Assembly: GCA_946894095.1 (NCBI GenBank)
Contig: OX335641.1
Location: 13,472,501-13,536,500, forward strand
Origin: Incurvaria masculella
Taxonomy: Eukaryota > Arthropoda > Insecta > Lepidoptera > Incurvariidae
DNA: 64,000 bases
Reading direction: 5' to 3'
A model generated the notes under the pieces. That model did no database searches and was not told where the DNA came from. It saw nothing but the letters and a program-made list of their open reading frames with translations. Numbering within the stretch: position 1 is the first letter of the stretch; each line of letters starts with the position of its first letter. The position numbers were made by a program, and so were the translations under genes. Of this stretch, positions 31,197 through 43,800 are shown piece by piece.

Positions 31197-34114
31197 TCTA
31201 ATGGTTGTTGTTTCAAAACATGTCGACTCTTCTTGCACATAAGTCTTAACGTTTTGTTGTTTGGAGTATGAATGTAAAACTAACGTGCTTTAGAGTTCTG
31301 TTTAACTTTGGAGATTAGATGAGGCGTTGTGAAAATTGGTGAATGTCTGGTTTAGTCCTTGTTAATTAAAGACAAGGCAAGACAATCTTTAATGAATTCA
31401 TATTTCAAATTAAAAACTGAGAAAAGCTGCACGTTAGATTTTATTTGGGTAACAAACGGTGGAAACATACAAATTTAATAATTTATGTAAATATACAGAA
31501 ACTGAACGTCTTAATTGGTATAAAAAATAATAATAATAGACGTCAAAAACAAAAATAACATCCTATATCTATAAATGTGCTAATAAAAAATTGAAAGGAG
31601 GAGGAAAACATATTTTTCAGTTATAGTGGTTTTGGTAGGCAAGTATTGGTAGGTGTTGGAAAGTTTTGCATACCGGTTCCAGTTCAGCCTTGCATTGTAC
31701 TTGCAAGGCTGCACAGTAGTCCTTTTTCCAATTTCTATTAATAGTTTATTAATTTATAGACGATTTTGTATATATTATTTATTTTTGATAAACGTGTATT
31801 TAATAAAAAATCGTTGTCGCCTAGTAAAAAAATATTTATATTACTTAAGATTTTACAATTCGGATAAATTATTACGAATGTCACTTTGAAATTAATTTCT
31901 TAATTATAAGTCTGAGGAATAAACGATTTTGAGATAAAAATAAAGACTGGATTCCGCGGCAATCACTTAAGTGTCACCCACACACTTTTCTACGTACGCT
32001 AGTGAATGCGTGGAGCGCTCAAAGCCAGATACGGTAATATGTAAGCAATGCTTGGCTTCATCCACTCTGCTATAACAAACGAAACGCGACTCGTCCAAAC
32101 TCATCTTGATGAAATGCCGTCGCTTACGCCGATACTGTGGAAAGTAGTCCAAATTAAACTATGTACTGAAGTCAAAATCTAGGGTACTTACACGATTACG
32201 TTAATTCGTGCACTTTGAGAATACAAAATATTATATTACATGCTTAGTAATCAGTAAAATGAATATGTGATAACTTTAGAGTAATTTTAACACATTTATC
32301 AGACACATTATATTTTAACTACAAAATAAAATCCACTCGAATCGAGCAGAGGTGCGGAATAATGAAATTGGCATCATTAAAAGGGGCAATGAATACTCTT
32401 CTATGGGCAAAAAAGGCAGGGTCGACATGTCATCATGACAAAATAAATTCCACAATAATAGCATGCAACCATTAAACATTTTTTACCTCCATTGCAACTT
32501 GCTGTGCGAGTCAGTGCGTCGGTAGATACATCACACCTTTCCTGTGGAAGTTCAATATTTTGGGATAATATCATGACGGTTGGTGTGTGTCATCTATCGT
32601 CGTATAGTTTAGTTTAAACTAGCCAGCGAGCATCAGAATCGTCCGCACCTATGAATTGGTGAAAATTTGTACGCACCTCCTCGTCTCACGACGCATTTTT
32701 CTTTTTCGCTTTCCGCATTGCCCTCCCTTTAATCAACCGCTTATATTGGCGGAAGGTCTTTCAGGCACATACATGTATATAAATCTATGTATGTAATCTC
32801 ACGTGTTATGTATTTGCCTTAGTATTTCAACTAAATCCCTACTAATATCCCTCAATTAGGTACTTCATAAAATTGTTATTAAAGATAGGTTTTTTGTCTA
32901 TGGAATCCTTATTAAACTTAAATACATTATGGTTAAAGCCCCATGTATTTCCCTCAAGGTAAAACCTGGGGTCCTTCGAAAATGGCGTGAAGAAGCACCT
33001 GGCTGACCGCCATGGTTTTCGCAGCCCCCGCGAAAGTTCGAAAGCCAATGGGCGTCGACGGACGCCTGGGTTATGGCATTTGCCGCGCATTACATAAAAA
33101 AGTATAATACCACAATAATTATACTTACATTACTTATCTTACATTTATTGCAGATATCCATCATATATGAAAATGTATAAAAATGTTCTTCTATTTTATG
33201 ATTTTCGATTTTTGCTGGAAATAAGAACAATATGTATGTGCGTTTGATCCCATCCCGATTTATCTTCATTATTTTAATATATACGTCTGTGTAAATATTG
33301 TTTCAGTTGACATTTCAGTTGTATTTTGTAAAGGCTTGCGGCAATAATCGTTTTTGATATTATTTATTTTATATGTGAATAGTATTGGTCTTCACAGATG
33401 TATATCTTTATTCAGTGGCGTTGCCGAGCGCTTCGTAAATCCAGATAAGGTTAGCTAGGCCAAATACTGGCCATTAAACGGCGGTGATTTAGTTTTTCCA
33501 AGGCATTTTCCCTATCACCTTAGATCAGTGGAGAGGCGAATGCGGGTCGGCGGAGCCTTAATAAAATGCTAGTTGACTTGAGTAGGGCAATCCAATTGAA
33601 TTCACCCCCGTGACCCCATTCGTAATAGTTTATTTTATTTTGTATTTGAAAGACATTGCAGAATCAGCCTTAAGGTGGGCCCAAAAGCATTCCGAAATTT
33701 ACACTCCCCAATAAAACGAAGTTTTGAAATATTTTTAAGACCACTGATGTTGAGATTCATAAAGATACTTGTACGCGGCCAAGCCAAAGTATGCCTTCCG
33801 ACGGTCAGTTTTGACATGAAATGAATGAAACAAATGTCGAATTTAACAGCCGGAAGCTATACTTTGTCTAATCCAAGCATGAGTAAGGTCTATGAAACTT
33901 AGCATGAGTATTCTAATCGATTTGATTTTTTATCTGAAGTCAACTCTTTTATGTAACTACATGGATGGGTAATACGATACTCACGGTCATGATATTAGCC
34001 CAAAATAAGCCTAAGACAGGTATAGCTTGACACCTAAACAGGACAGGTAACACCTTTTAACTCTTTATATATATATTATAAAAATATGAACGAAAAAAAT
34101 TATGTGAACTTTTA
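31197..34114. other. Long AT-rich region without a supported gene
   Basis: Small frames at 31653-31889, 31967-32152, 32842-33090 and 33635-33817 show no domain. A SINE-like scrap (GATAATATCATGACGGTTGG) lies near 32565. The G+C-richer stretch 32960-33090 is unidentified. Confidence 0.45.
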
Positions 34115-34316
34115 TATATTATGGTTAAAGCCCCACGTTGATTAAAGTCCGTAATGATGTTTTCCTTGAAATTTATTGGTTTTCTGCACTTGTATCCAAA
34201 TTGAGTGCACTAATTAAGAGATAATGTCAAAAAAAAATTAACTTTAAAATATTTTAGTTGTATAAAAAAAATAGATTAAGGTTAACATCGACATCGGGCT
34301 TTAACCGTAACATATA
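34115..34316. mobile_element. Possible small MITE with imperfect inverted ends
   Basis: TATATTATGGTTAAAGCCCC at the left and the approximate inverse complement CGGGCTTTAACCGTAACATA at the right. The arms are about 32 bases with several mismatches. TTATGGTTAAAGCCCCATG also occurs near 32928, so the end is repeated in the window. No clear target duplication. Confidence 0.5.
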
Positions 34317-35599
34317 CAGGCTAAATTTTTCAAGTATTCAGGGCCAAATCCAAAACTATAAGAAATGCCGAAAAATACTCAAAGGAGTCATAAGGCCGAT
34401 TTTGGTAAAAACTACAACTGCATAATTCGATTTTTGAAAACATTCTTTTCTTAGCCTGTATCATTGCACCAGTCAATACTTTCGCTTAAAAAGAAAAATA
34501 AATCCTGCGAAGTAATGTTATACGACAAAGGAAAGGAATGTGTTGATTTTTAATAAACTAATTAAAATGTTCGAGTGAATGACATTAGCCGCAACTTCAC
34601 TAATCAAAATTTAAAAAGAAATTTTTTTCTTAAGTTTATTATGGCTTTTAACCGCGAATATATAATACAATTATGATTTAAAACACGATGCTATATGGTA
34701 TGTTGTTTGCTGCCATATTTTAACGTCTTTCTAGCACGCATATTGCTATTAAGCTTACCCAATAATGGTTCTTGCCAGAAAATAAATTATATTTTATGAT
34801 TTGATTCCTCAAAAAATCTTAATATTTCGTGGGGAATTGCTAACTATAATTTACTACAAAGGCCAAATATACAATCTCCACTTTGAAATAGTATATACCC
34901 AAAAAGGTTTCGCAGTAATATTATGTAACGATTTAGAGATGTATTTACTGGCACCATAACTTAATTATATAAGTTTTTTTTAAATAAGAACCATTATAGA
35001 AAGTATACAATACGGAATAGCGTTGAAATAAATGTTCTTATATCTATTTTAGAATATTGCAAAATTACCCATGTATTTGTGAAAACTAAATTAATACAGT
35101 TTTCAACAACATTGACTTCAGTCACAACTTAACGATCGAAGCAATCAGCTGATTAGCTTAATCGAAAATTGACGGTTTCGTGTAGCCTTAACACAAGCAA
35201 TTTAGCGGTATTACAGGGGTCTCTTCGTTGCCCTGACTATCAGCTAAACTCCTAATGCGACCCTAATAAAGGCGATAGCGTCTTTCTCTATCGTAGGCAC
35301 GAGAGGCGAAATTGCTTCCATTCACTCCATATAATTCAATCTAGATCAATGAATCCTGAAACATTTCTTGGGAAGTACTAAGAATTGGCTTTAGAGCTAC
35401 CCCTATTTATAATAGAACTATGATCAGAAATCAGTGGAGTATCACATTTTCGATGTAATTACATATACAAAACAACGAAGCAAGGTTACAAACTGACATT
35501 GCTTTCATATACTTCACCAACAATCAGGAGGTTGTTGAATGGGTTGGGAAATACGGCATACTTGTTAATACTTTGATCTGTGTAGGTTTTCGTACATAA
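34317..35599. other. AT-rich DNA without a supported gene
   Basis: No frames or repeats that I can assign. Confidence 0.5.
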
Positions 35600-35875
35600 A
35601 AATAATACAAGTTCCACTGCATTTTGTCCCATGCACGTCGTAAGAGGCGACTTAGGGATATGTCGTTCGTGGTTCGGATTCTACGCATAAAAGTGTAGGT
35701 TCCGTTCCTTCGTTATGTACCAGATGGTACAGTTAATCCCACCCGGGTCGCTACAACCACATTGAATGAGCGGTATTCACAACGGCTATCAAAATTGTCC
35801 GTAATTTCTGTACCCTTCCCGTTTAATGTAGCCGTGCAATATAAGGAAGATTTTGGCAAGTCAGCTTGTTCCTAT
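35600..35875 (+). mobile_element. SINE copy, diverged
   Basis: GCATTTTGTCCCATGCACGT, GTCGTAAGAGGCGAC, GGTTCGGATTCTACGC, AGTTAATCCCACCCGGG, AAAATTGTCCG and ATATAAGGAAG in family order. Confidence 0.7.
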
Positions 35876-37091
35876 TAGGTGTGTATATGTTATTGTAATA
35901 GATACATTGAAGAGTATCTATTACTCTTAGTTATTTAATTTATGGAAAAAAAATACGAGGGGTGTCGTGCCACCGGGTGGTAGGTACGATGTTCCTTTAG
36001 CGGAATTATTAGGTGCTAGCGATCCGCCCCGGCTCCGGGTTTTTCACTTCAAGAACAACTTCAAATCGGACTTCCTTTTTCAATTGTGGGTAGGCGCAAA
36101 TGTTTGAAGAAGTCCTTGAAGGCAACATTTAGAAGCCGCCCCTAGGGGAGGTTCTAGCTTCTCTCTACGTGTTCAGGGGGTCCAGGTAGAAGGCTTTAAA
36201 TTTTGAAGGTGCAGTGGAGGTGGGTTGCTGAATGGGAAAGATATAGGGACTGAAAACCACCCCAATAGAGGTGTTGGGTCCGTCTAGCTAGGTGGACGGG
36301 GGGCCGAAATATACTGGTTTGAAATGGTATGTTGATAGGATAATTTCGGAAATCTTCAGTAGCTGGGAAATTAATTTATTAGGCGATGGTTTGCCATAGC
36401 AACTGGTCAAACAACTCGCCTCACCACCAGCAAAGCTGGGGGACCATGCAATCCGTAGATTACAGTTTTACAAAGTTCTAACAATTTCTGTCGTCCTGGT
36501 ACTTTTGCGGGGATTCAAAATGATAAAGCGTGACAAAAAGCGAAAAGGTCAGAGAACACAATTTTCCGTCTAGCCCTCATCCGCCAAAGGCGCGATAAGG
36601 AACATAGTTACAAAATAATTAGAAAATATCTAATTTAGTTTATTCGCTTAAACAATTAGTAGTCTTTAGATAGTCTGAATTCATTTATAAACTAGCAGAA
36701 AGTCATGTTTGTTCAGCCTATATTATTCATGTTTGATACACATGCAAATAACTTTCTTTTGATAGGCTTGAATCGGAGCTAAATATTTTTATAACCGAAA
36801 AAACTATACGAGTTTACTCCTAGACTAGGCTCGAGAACCAACTACTCAAATAATTAATTATATCTTACCATTCGGAAGATTAGCGAGCCGCTCACTATAT
36901 CTAAAACTCTTTATCCACGATTTTATATACTCATCAGACGATTCGCGGCTGTCCGAGTTAAAATTCCAGGAACGTCATTTTAAACGTTTCATATGTTGTT
37001 CCCTCACTCTTCAATGGTTGTTCCCATGCAGATCTAAAATTCATAATAAACTTGTCAAATAAGACCAGTACCCAAAGTCCCAGTTCAACTA
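35876..37091. other. Unassigned region with a G+C-richer block (35950-36320)
   Basis: The block includes GGGGTGTCGTGCCACCGGG and GGTGGACGGGGGGCC. It has no open frame of interest and I do not recognise it. Confidence 0.4.
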
Positions 37092-37340
37092 AATTGGCGT
37101 TTACGGCAAACCGATCGACTGGCGTTTTCAAATGTATGGAGAAATTGAAGAGCGCGCGCAGTGGGCGTTAATCTAACTAACATTTGAGAGTCAGAGTTAG
37201 ATTTGACAGTTTACGTCGACGTCGCCGTTTACGTCGACTCCGCGTTTTCATACAAATCGGAAGTCCGAGTTTGACTTTGACAGCTTGAAGAAGTAAAATC
37301 ACAGAATATCTCGAATATCGGTTTGCCGTAAACGCCAATT
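37092..37340. mobile_element. MITE with perfect 24-bp inverted ends
   Basis: AATTGGCGTTTACGGCAAAC plus CGAT (37092-37115) is the exact inverse complement of 37317-37340. Length 249 bp. Interior pairs such as GTTTACGTCGACG / CGTCGAC add secondary structure. No coding capacity. Confidence 0.85.
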
Positions 37341-38167
37341 GAGGTGAGAACTCAGACTGACCACTCTGCGCTCTGCAACAGTGTCGATCAATTTCGTTAC
37401 AATAGGCGTCTTTCGTGTTTATCTTGATGACTGGGGTTTATTAAATGTTTTTCCGGCTGTCGAAATGTCTTTTCGCAGTATTTTTTGAGGTAAATCATAA
37501 TATGGCGAATGAAGCTTCGTTCTGACCGGCTGTCCCGCGACACCTCTCGTAGCATGCAGTCGATACTGAATTATCAAATCAGCTTTTATTCCCGACGTAA
37601 GGTGAAAGAGGAACTCTGTCTTTTCTTCTCCACCCGAAGCCAGTCCCAGGGCATTAAGGCTGGGACCGAATCGCCTCAGGCTTAGATCTATCCACACGAT
37701 GGTGGTAAGGTTAAATCCTTTCTATTACATTAGGTTATACCTATCCGCTGAGAATGTATTGACACCTCACTTGAACGTAACTTACAATTTGAAAAATTGC
37801 TTTGTGTTTTAAGTAAATGTACAAATGTGTACCAAATAATATCTGTCATGGCTGGTTCTATAGCACAAGCCTAGCTTAGTTTAGGATCAGCTGCATTTTT
37901 GTAGTAGTTCTAACTTTATTCATGCAATAAATTTATTTGATTGATTTCATTTGGTATGGATCCTGGAAAAAAAAATGCATATTCGATTGGTCTTTTTACT
38001 TTAGTTCAAAATATCCAAAACATAAATGATAGTATTTATTGTATTCATAATAATAGGTTAAATAATAATACCACCACGCTGCTTCCACGAAACGGTTATC
38101 AGAGATAATCCAGGGCCCTATAATATGAACTACGATTTTTACATATATACACCTGCTGTCTATTCAA
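37341..38167. other. Unassigned; minus-strand open frame 37419-37697 of unknown nature
   Basis: A 92-residue ATG-initiated frame lies in a G+C-richer patch. I see no motif in it. It could be a decayed retroelement fragment or an exon; support is weak. Confidence 0.3.
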
Positions 38168-38567
38168 TTACGGGTACCTAGCATACCAGAGATCTGGGTT
38201 CGAATCCTCGCATGCACTTTCTTTCTTCTCTCACTCTTTCTTTCTCATTCTTAGTTGTATAAATGCATTTCATCACGAATGCGAGCTGATCCATGGTTTG
38301 GAACCCTGTAAAACTGTAGGTCGCCTTCCCTTAATAGGTGGTAGGGTTTAAGCCCGCCCGGGTTGGTACCATCGCATTGGATGAAAAGTTGGTCGAAGCG
38401 ACAATGAAAAATTTACCGTGTTTTCCATCCAGTCCAATGTAGCCTTGCTCATAAAGGGAAGGTCCTGGCATGGCACCTAATTCCTTCGGGAATGTGGTGT
38501 ATTGGGCTAATATCATAACGGTAGTTGTGTGGTATTTATTAGCCATCTATGTCAGGTTGCATAAAAA
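38168..38567 (+). mobile_element. SINE copy, nearly full length, with B-box
   Basis: CTAGCATACCAGAGATCTGG followed by GGTTCGAATCC, a canonical pol III B-box (38197-38208). Then the common body: CTGTAGGTCGCC, GGTGGTAGGGTTTAAGCCC, GGTTGGTACCATCGCATTGG, TTTTCCATCCAGTCCAATG and TTGCATAAAAAAAA. It is among the best-preserved copies, although the A-box end is replaced by other sequence. Confidence 0.8.
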
Positions 38568-38728
38568 AAACCCAAACTTTATGACGTAGTTCACCAATAT
38601 AAAAACGATAAATCACTCTAGATTTTGTAGACTTACGCACTGTAAATTTGTTCAGATGAGACATTATTTACTTATGATACTCTTGAGATTACCGATTCTC
38701 GTTAGACATTTTTAAAAAATGTTACGGC

Positions 38729-38916
38729 TTTTCACGCGGCAGGAAAGGACATTTTGCGATGTTTCGAGCTAATCATTCAGCCCGTTGTCAAGGAGGCATC
38801 CGCCACGTTCGTACGCAGCAGACGACTATATGTCGAACGTGGTGGATGCCTCCTTGACAACGGGCTGAATGATTAGCTCGAAACCTTTGAGAATGTCTCT
38901 TCCTGCCGCGTGAAAA
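38729..38916. mobile_element. Fold-back element with 83-bp arms
   Basis: 38729-38811 pairs with 38834-38916 across a 22-base loop. Pairing is nearly perfect for the inner 58 bases (starting GTTTCGAGCTAATCATTCAG), with one mismatch; the outer part (TTTTCACGCGGCAGGAA) pairs with a few mismatches. No coding capacity. Confidence 0.88.
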
Positions 38917-39904
38917 CCCAAAAAATTTTTCAAACATGATTTACTTATGTTTTCATATATGTTTGCGCCTCTTTATTTAGGCCAGTTTATTCTTTGGGCA
39001 ATTGTCTTCTTTTGATTGATTTGAAAAGAATCTATGTGCTATTAACGGACCCCAAGTAAAATTGATATGGCAGGGGAACAGACAGGCATATTGTGAAATA
39101 TGTTTTTAGATTCACATCATCGCTGTAGATATTGTTTTGAAAATTTACGCTTTCCCGGTGTCCGAAGTCGTCCTTGGCCGATTTCACAGTAACGATTTAT
39201 TTAACTTTCGAGATGGAGGCGGAGGCTCCAAAACTATTATTTCAGCGTCCTCATTTCCTGACGGCTTCCTTCAAGAGGAGCCTGAGAGAAGTCCTGTCAA
39301 GTCGGCATGGCGTATATAAAAAAAATCCAAAACTTATACACCCAATTGCCGGATACTGGGCCAAGCGTCGCATTCATCACACAAAAATAAATACTTGTTT
39401 ATTTTTAGATTTTAGTGTTTATGATAGTCATTAAACTAATTTTGAAACCGTATTTCTAGGAAATAATATATTATCCGAAATAGCGCCGTTGTCAAGTAGT
39501 TTAGTAGCTGGTTAAATTGCCGCCATAAAACAGTCTCAATGATATGGATCTTTAGATTAAGGCTTGCAATTATTTTATTACTATTATCCTGCTTTTATGA
39601 TAACTAGATGAAGATCCCGGCTCCACTCGAGTTAGTTTTGTTTTGGAGATTGTCAAGAGCGGAACCCGGTGAAATGTGGACAGAAACCTTCGTGGGCTTG
39701 CGAAATAGAAATCTAGTAAATATTTCATCGCATTCGGATGAATGGCGTATGAACGCATACAGGACAGAAACAATCTCCATATTTAACTTAAAAAATCTAA
39801 ATGTAGCTTAAAAATATGATCTGAAGTTATGTTTTAAAGTTTTTCTCAGTTTTACTTAAAATTAGGAAAAGTTAAGAAATATGATCAACAGAGACACAGC
39901 GTAC
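38917..39904. other. AT-rich DNA without a supported gene
   Basis: Frames at 39137-39434 and 39570-39811 overlap one another on both strands and show no motif. Confidence 0.45.
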
Positions 39905-40255
39905 AGGAGTACAGCTCGTGGTCTTGCCTTTCATGCATGTGGTCTGGGTTCAAATCCTCGCCCCAATCATAGACCACTTTCTATCTCTTTCTGAGTCGGA
40001 TAAGTGCATTTCGTAACGAATGCACGGTTCGAAAGCCATGTAAAACTGTACATCCCCTTCCCCTACTAGGTAAGCCCGCCCAGGTTGGTACCACCGCATT
40101 GGATGAAACAATGGTTGAAGCGGCAATGAAAAATTGTCCGTATTTTCCATCCGGTTGAATGTAGCCGTGTCCATAAAGGGAAGGTCTTGTCATGACACCT
40201 AATTCCTTCGGGAATGCGGTGTGTTAGAGTTATAACGGTAGTTGTGTGACGGTAG
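39905..40255 (+). mobile_element. SINE copy with tRNA-like head
   Basis: GTGGTCTTGCCTTTCATGC, then GGGTTCAAATCC (B-box like), then the common body with GGTTGGTACCACCGCATTGG, TTTTCCATCCGG and a GGTAGTTGTGTG end. Part of the tRNA-like head resembles the second SINE family at 54680. Confidence 0.75.
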
Positions 40256-41944
40256 ATTAATTATTATTATATAATTTACCTTAAGATGATTATGCTAGCC
40301 AATGCGAATGGTTTGATTGCGGTAAGTTCCTGATCTTTATGGAATGAGAACGTGAAAAAAAAAACATGTATAATTCCAGCTAACGTTCTACCAAAACAGA
40401 AAGAAAAATGTTACAGAAATTAATATTTTTTGCATGGAATTTTTTTTTGAAGTCAGGTCTCAAGTATATTATTTTTCAAATTTGCGGCTTATATTGATAT
40501 GAACCAATATTTATTTTAATACCATTTAAAAGATCTTAAAATTATCTACCCATTCAGCGAAGAACATGTTTAATTTTTCCCAATTTCTTTAACGAAACAA
40601 TTAAAAAACAGGCGTTATGCGGGTTGGTCACATTCGGGCTCTGGCTATGTCGTTTTAATCACAACAATTGGTCCAAAATGTTTAGGTATGAGGATGCTCT
40701 TAACTCTGTGCTTCCTCTATCGCAGTGTAGGGTGCAAGTACGGCCTGTTTACATTGCTTTTTAATTAAATATTTACGCTCAGCAGCGGTGTGGCACCCTC
40801 CACTCTCCTCGCTGTGCAAGCGCGTCAGCAGGGCAAACTCACGCTCTGACTGAACTAATCAATGAATTGGCTAGGCATGATACATTTGATAGCACTATAT
40901 TAACATAATAATGTATTAGGACAGGGTATCAACGATTTTTTCTATGCAAACTTATATTTGTAGGCCTAAACTTGTGTTTTCGATTTTAATAAAAACACTT
41001 CTTTTTCATCTTTGTATTAATTATTTTCAGTATAGTAATAAAATTATTGCCGAATTAATGTACGAAAAACTTCGCAAAATAAAAAAATAACTTTTGAACA
41101 TATGGTATAATCTAAGCTCCTAACTCTCGCGGAACACCTTTTGCTGTTTATGCGCTCTGTCTCGCTTAGAAAACAGGAAACGCAAAAAAAAATCTCTATG
41201 ATCGTGACTCACCGGGACAAAGCGTCCCTTTCCGAGGGTTTTAACGTAATATTTTTTTTTAAATACGTACCGAATTCATAATAAATGATATGTGACTTTT
41301 GCTTTTTCTTTGCTACCTACGATAATGGTCTATAGTAATTAACTATAGACTCGTTGTATGGCGTTTGCCTCTGTAGGCAAACAGTCAGCGACGCGGTTGC
41401 CAGCCGTCTCTAGCCATTTTGACATGTTCCTCGACAGCATTTATTCTAAATTCCTGCCACCTCCGCCATATCCAAGTCTCGTTTCCATACATACGTGAAG
41501 GTGCTTATCAACCGCCATCCTAGCTGCAGACATGACATGTACAGCACATTTAAGTAAAGCGAACATTAAATCAAAATACATTGGTCAAGGAATGGTGTAG
41601 TCTTGCCATGCTAACTGAATTGCGTTCCTCGGGTGGGAGGCTAAAAATTACATTATCGTACATTTTAAAATATTTTAACCTACCATAGTGCCAATGTTTG
41701 TGTACTAAATTAGGTACTGCTTGTTTATTTCGCTCGGCAAGATTTTTTAAAATTGCTTCGGCTTTTTTTTAAAACCACGATTCGTCGGACGACGTTCGCT
41801 CTGTAAATTACTTGAAATGAAGGAGTTAATATCTGTTTTGTATGAAACAAGATTTCTTGCAGCGCAAATAGTATGTGTTTAAAATCGACTATTTTATTAT
41901 TATTTTATTTGCGTGACAAACAGTCGATGCATACAAATTAAATA
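40256..41944. other. AT-rich DNA without a supported gene
   Basis: A short perfect palindrome, GTCTATAGTAATTAACTATAGAC, occurs at 41328-41350. Nothing else is assigned. Confidence 0.45.
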
Positions 41945-42045
41945 GTTAATATAAATATACAGAGACTAGCATCAAAATTGGTTTATGCGTGAAAACGCAA
42001 TTGCAGACAGAGTTGCTTTCGCATTTATAATATTTACGAACATTT
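41945..42045 (-). mobile_element. Fragment of the CTAGT-ended family
   Basis: TGCGTGAAAACGCAATTGCAG and AGAGTTGCTTTCGCATTTAT match the start of the element at 20722 in reverse orientation. The rest is missing. Confidence 0.45.
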
Positions 42046-42125
42046 ATACTGGATCTTAAATAGAGAATACTGGATCTTAATAAGAGAATCTCTGAGTCTT
42101 AATGGATATCTTAAATAAATACTTT

Positions 42126-42363
42126 GCGAAGAACTACTTTGCTCGTGATTCGGATTCTATGTAATACTGTAGGTCCTTCCTTACTTACTAGGTGGTAGGG
42201 TTAATTGAATTAGCGGTGGGCTGTGTGGTGGCGGTCGGTGGTGGTATTTTCCTTTCAAAATAAGGCACTTATTTCCATTTGGTGTGTTGGGCTAATATCA
42301 TGACATCATGCATGTATGACAGAATAGTCGTATAAGCTATCCATGTACAGTTACATAAAAAAG
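42126..42363 (+). mobile_element. SINE copy with internal deletion
   Basis: GTGATTCGGATTCTATG, CTGTAGGTCC, TTACTAGGTGGTAGGGTTAA, then a jump to GGTGTGTTGGGCTAATATCA and a TACATAAAAAA end. The middle of the body is replaced by unrelated sequence. Confidence 0.65.
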
Positions 42364-43499
42364 TACAAGTAGTCCTACTGCATTTTATCGTATTCATTTA
42401 ATTTGTGTTTACCAATGATTCCACACGGGCCTTGACCCGAACGGCTCTCGTTGGTACTCAGTAATAAGCGCCTACCCAGACGACAACTAATGCGAACATA
42501 ATGTCGTTTTTGACCTTTGAAACGCTGGGATTACTCCGTCTCGCTTTAAAAATAATGGCCAGCATCCAAAAATATAGCGCCAGGGACTTTACCTTTACCG
42601 CGATGCGAAAACCAGTTCCGCAAGCAATTTGCCATGGAGTAACTTAGCTGTATAGAGGTTGTCAAAGTCGCTGTTACGGCACATGGCGCGCATATTTTAA
42701 GGAATAAGTTTATTAAGAAAATCACAGGTACTTAAAGAACAACTATTTTATCCGAGCACAATTTCGTCTATAAAGTTTAATTTACAAATGTTATTGTTAA
42801 ATCGGATGCTTTGCCCATTCATGATCCTAGTTCCGCCTTCTCAAATACCACTGGCACCACTAGAACAAAGGTTATGGGATATAATGTTTTTTTTTTTGCA
42901 AATATATAGGTACTTAAAGACCAAGCATTATACATATCACATATTTTTCGATTTAAAATATTTCATTTATTACACAATGCAATGGATTATATGACTGACA
43001 CGTCATACACACAATATTTTGTAAATTTGTGACAGATGGTAAAAGTAAATTTGGTTTAAAATTAACACGATAAAAATTATCGTCACAATTGAAAGAGTCT
43101 GAATAGTATTTCTGAACATATAGAAATTCTACGCTAATACTGTCGAAGCTATGGGCACGTTTGAGCAGAGCATTTTGTTATACGCACGTCTGGACAGTTT
43201 GCTTCTTCATGAAATTGACTCAAACTTTTTACGATGCCAATAAATTACAATAAAATTTCTCGAGACAAACCAAACCACAGAAGATGTTGACAAATTCAAT
43301 AACTTCCTTACAGAATCATCGATGGCGTAGAAGTAAGATGTAGTTGATTGCTCGCATAATATAAGTTAGATAAGTATGGAGGCCGAACAAATAAGACTAA
43401 CTAAATCATAAATTAGCATTTATTGAAATTGTGGCCGAATATCAATATTTTTTAATGTAAATAATGTGGCATTTCTTTCGCCTTACATATTATATTTAA
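42364..43499. other. Unassigned; G+C-balanced block 42420-42690
   Basis: The block lacks open frames and repeats. Its composition stands out from the AT-rich surroundings, so a conserved non-coding element is possible. The rest is AT-rich. Confidence 0.35.
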
Positions 43500-43800
43500 G
43501 GGCGTGATAACATTTGATTGCATTCAGTTCCATAAGAGCATACGTGAAACCATATTTTATTATTTTAAAAAATAACTTCTACCTATTTTGGAATTTCAAA
43601 GAGATGCATTGATGATCTGCCTATATTTGAAATCTATAACCGTAAATATCTGACGCTCAAATTCTGTGTTCAAACTTTTTTTATGAAAGTTTATGAATAT
43701 TTGTCTAATTTAAGAAAACAAAGCACCAGAGTTTTATCTTTAAATTAAAGCTAGACCATTATTTATTTATTTTTGTTGTTTTACTTACGTCATTTTAAAA
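43500..43800 (+). repeat. Unnamed repeat family, copy 1
   Basis: Shares with 57410-57735, in order, TGAAA(C/T)CATATTTTAT, GGAATTTCAAA, GATGCATTGATG, TATAAC(C/G)GTAAA, ATTCTGTGT, AACTTTTTTTATGA, CAAAGCAC, ATCTTTAAATTA, AGCTAGAC and TTGTTTTACTT. Not recognised. Confidence 0.6.

Noticed and set aside
37419..37697. 92-residue minus-strand frame
   Set aside because: ATG-initiated and in a G+C-richer patch, but nothing recognisable; noted as unassigned instead of called a gene.
38197..38208. tRNA gene (B-box GGTTCGAATCC)
   Set aside because: No cloverleaf or acceptor stem can be formed; it is the head of a SINE.
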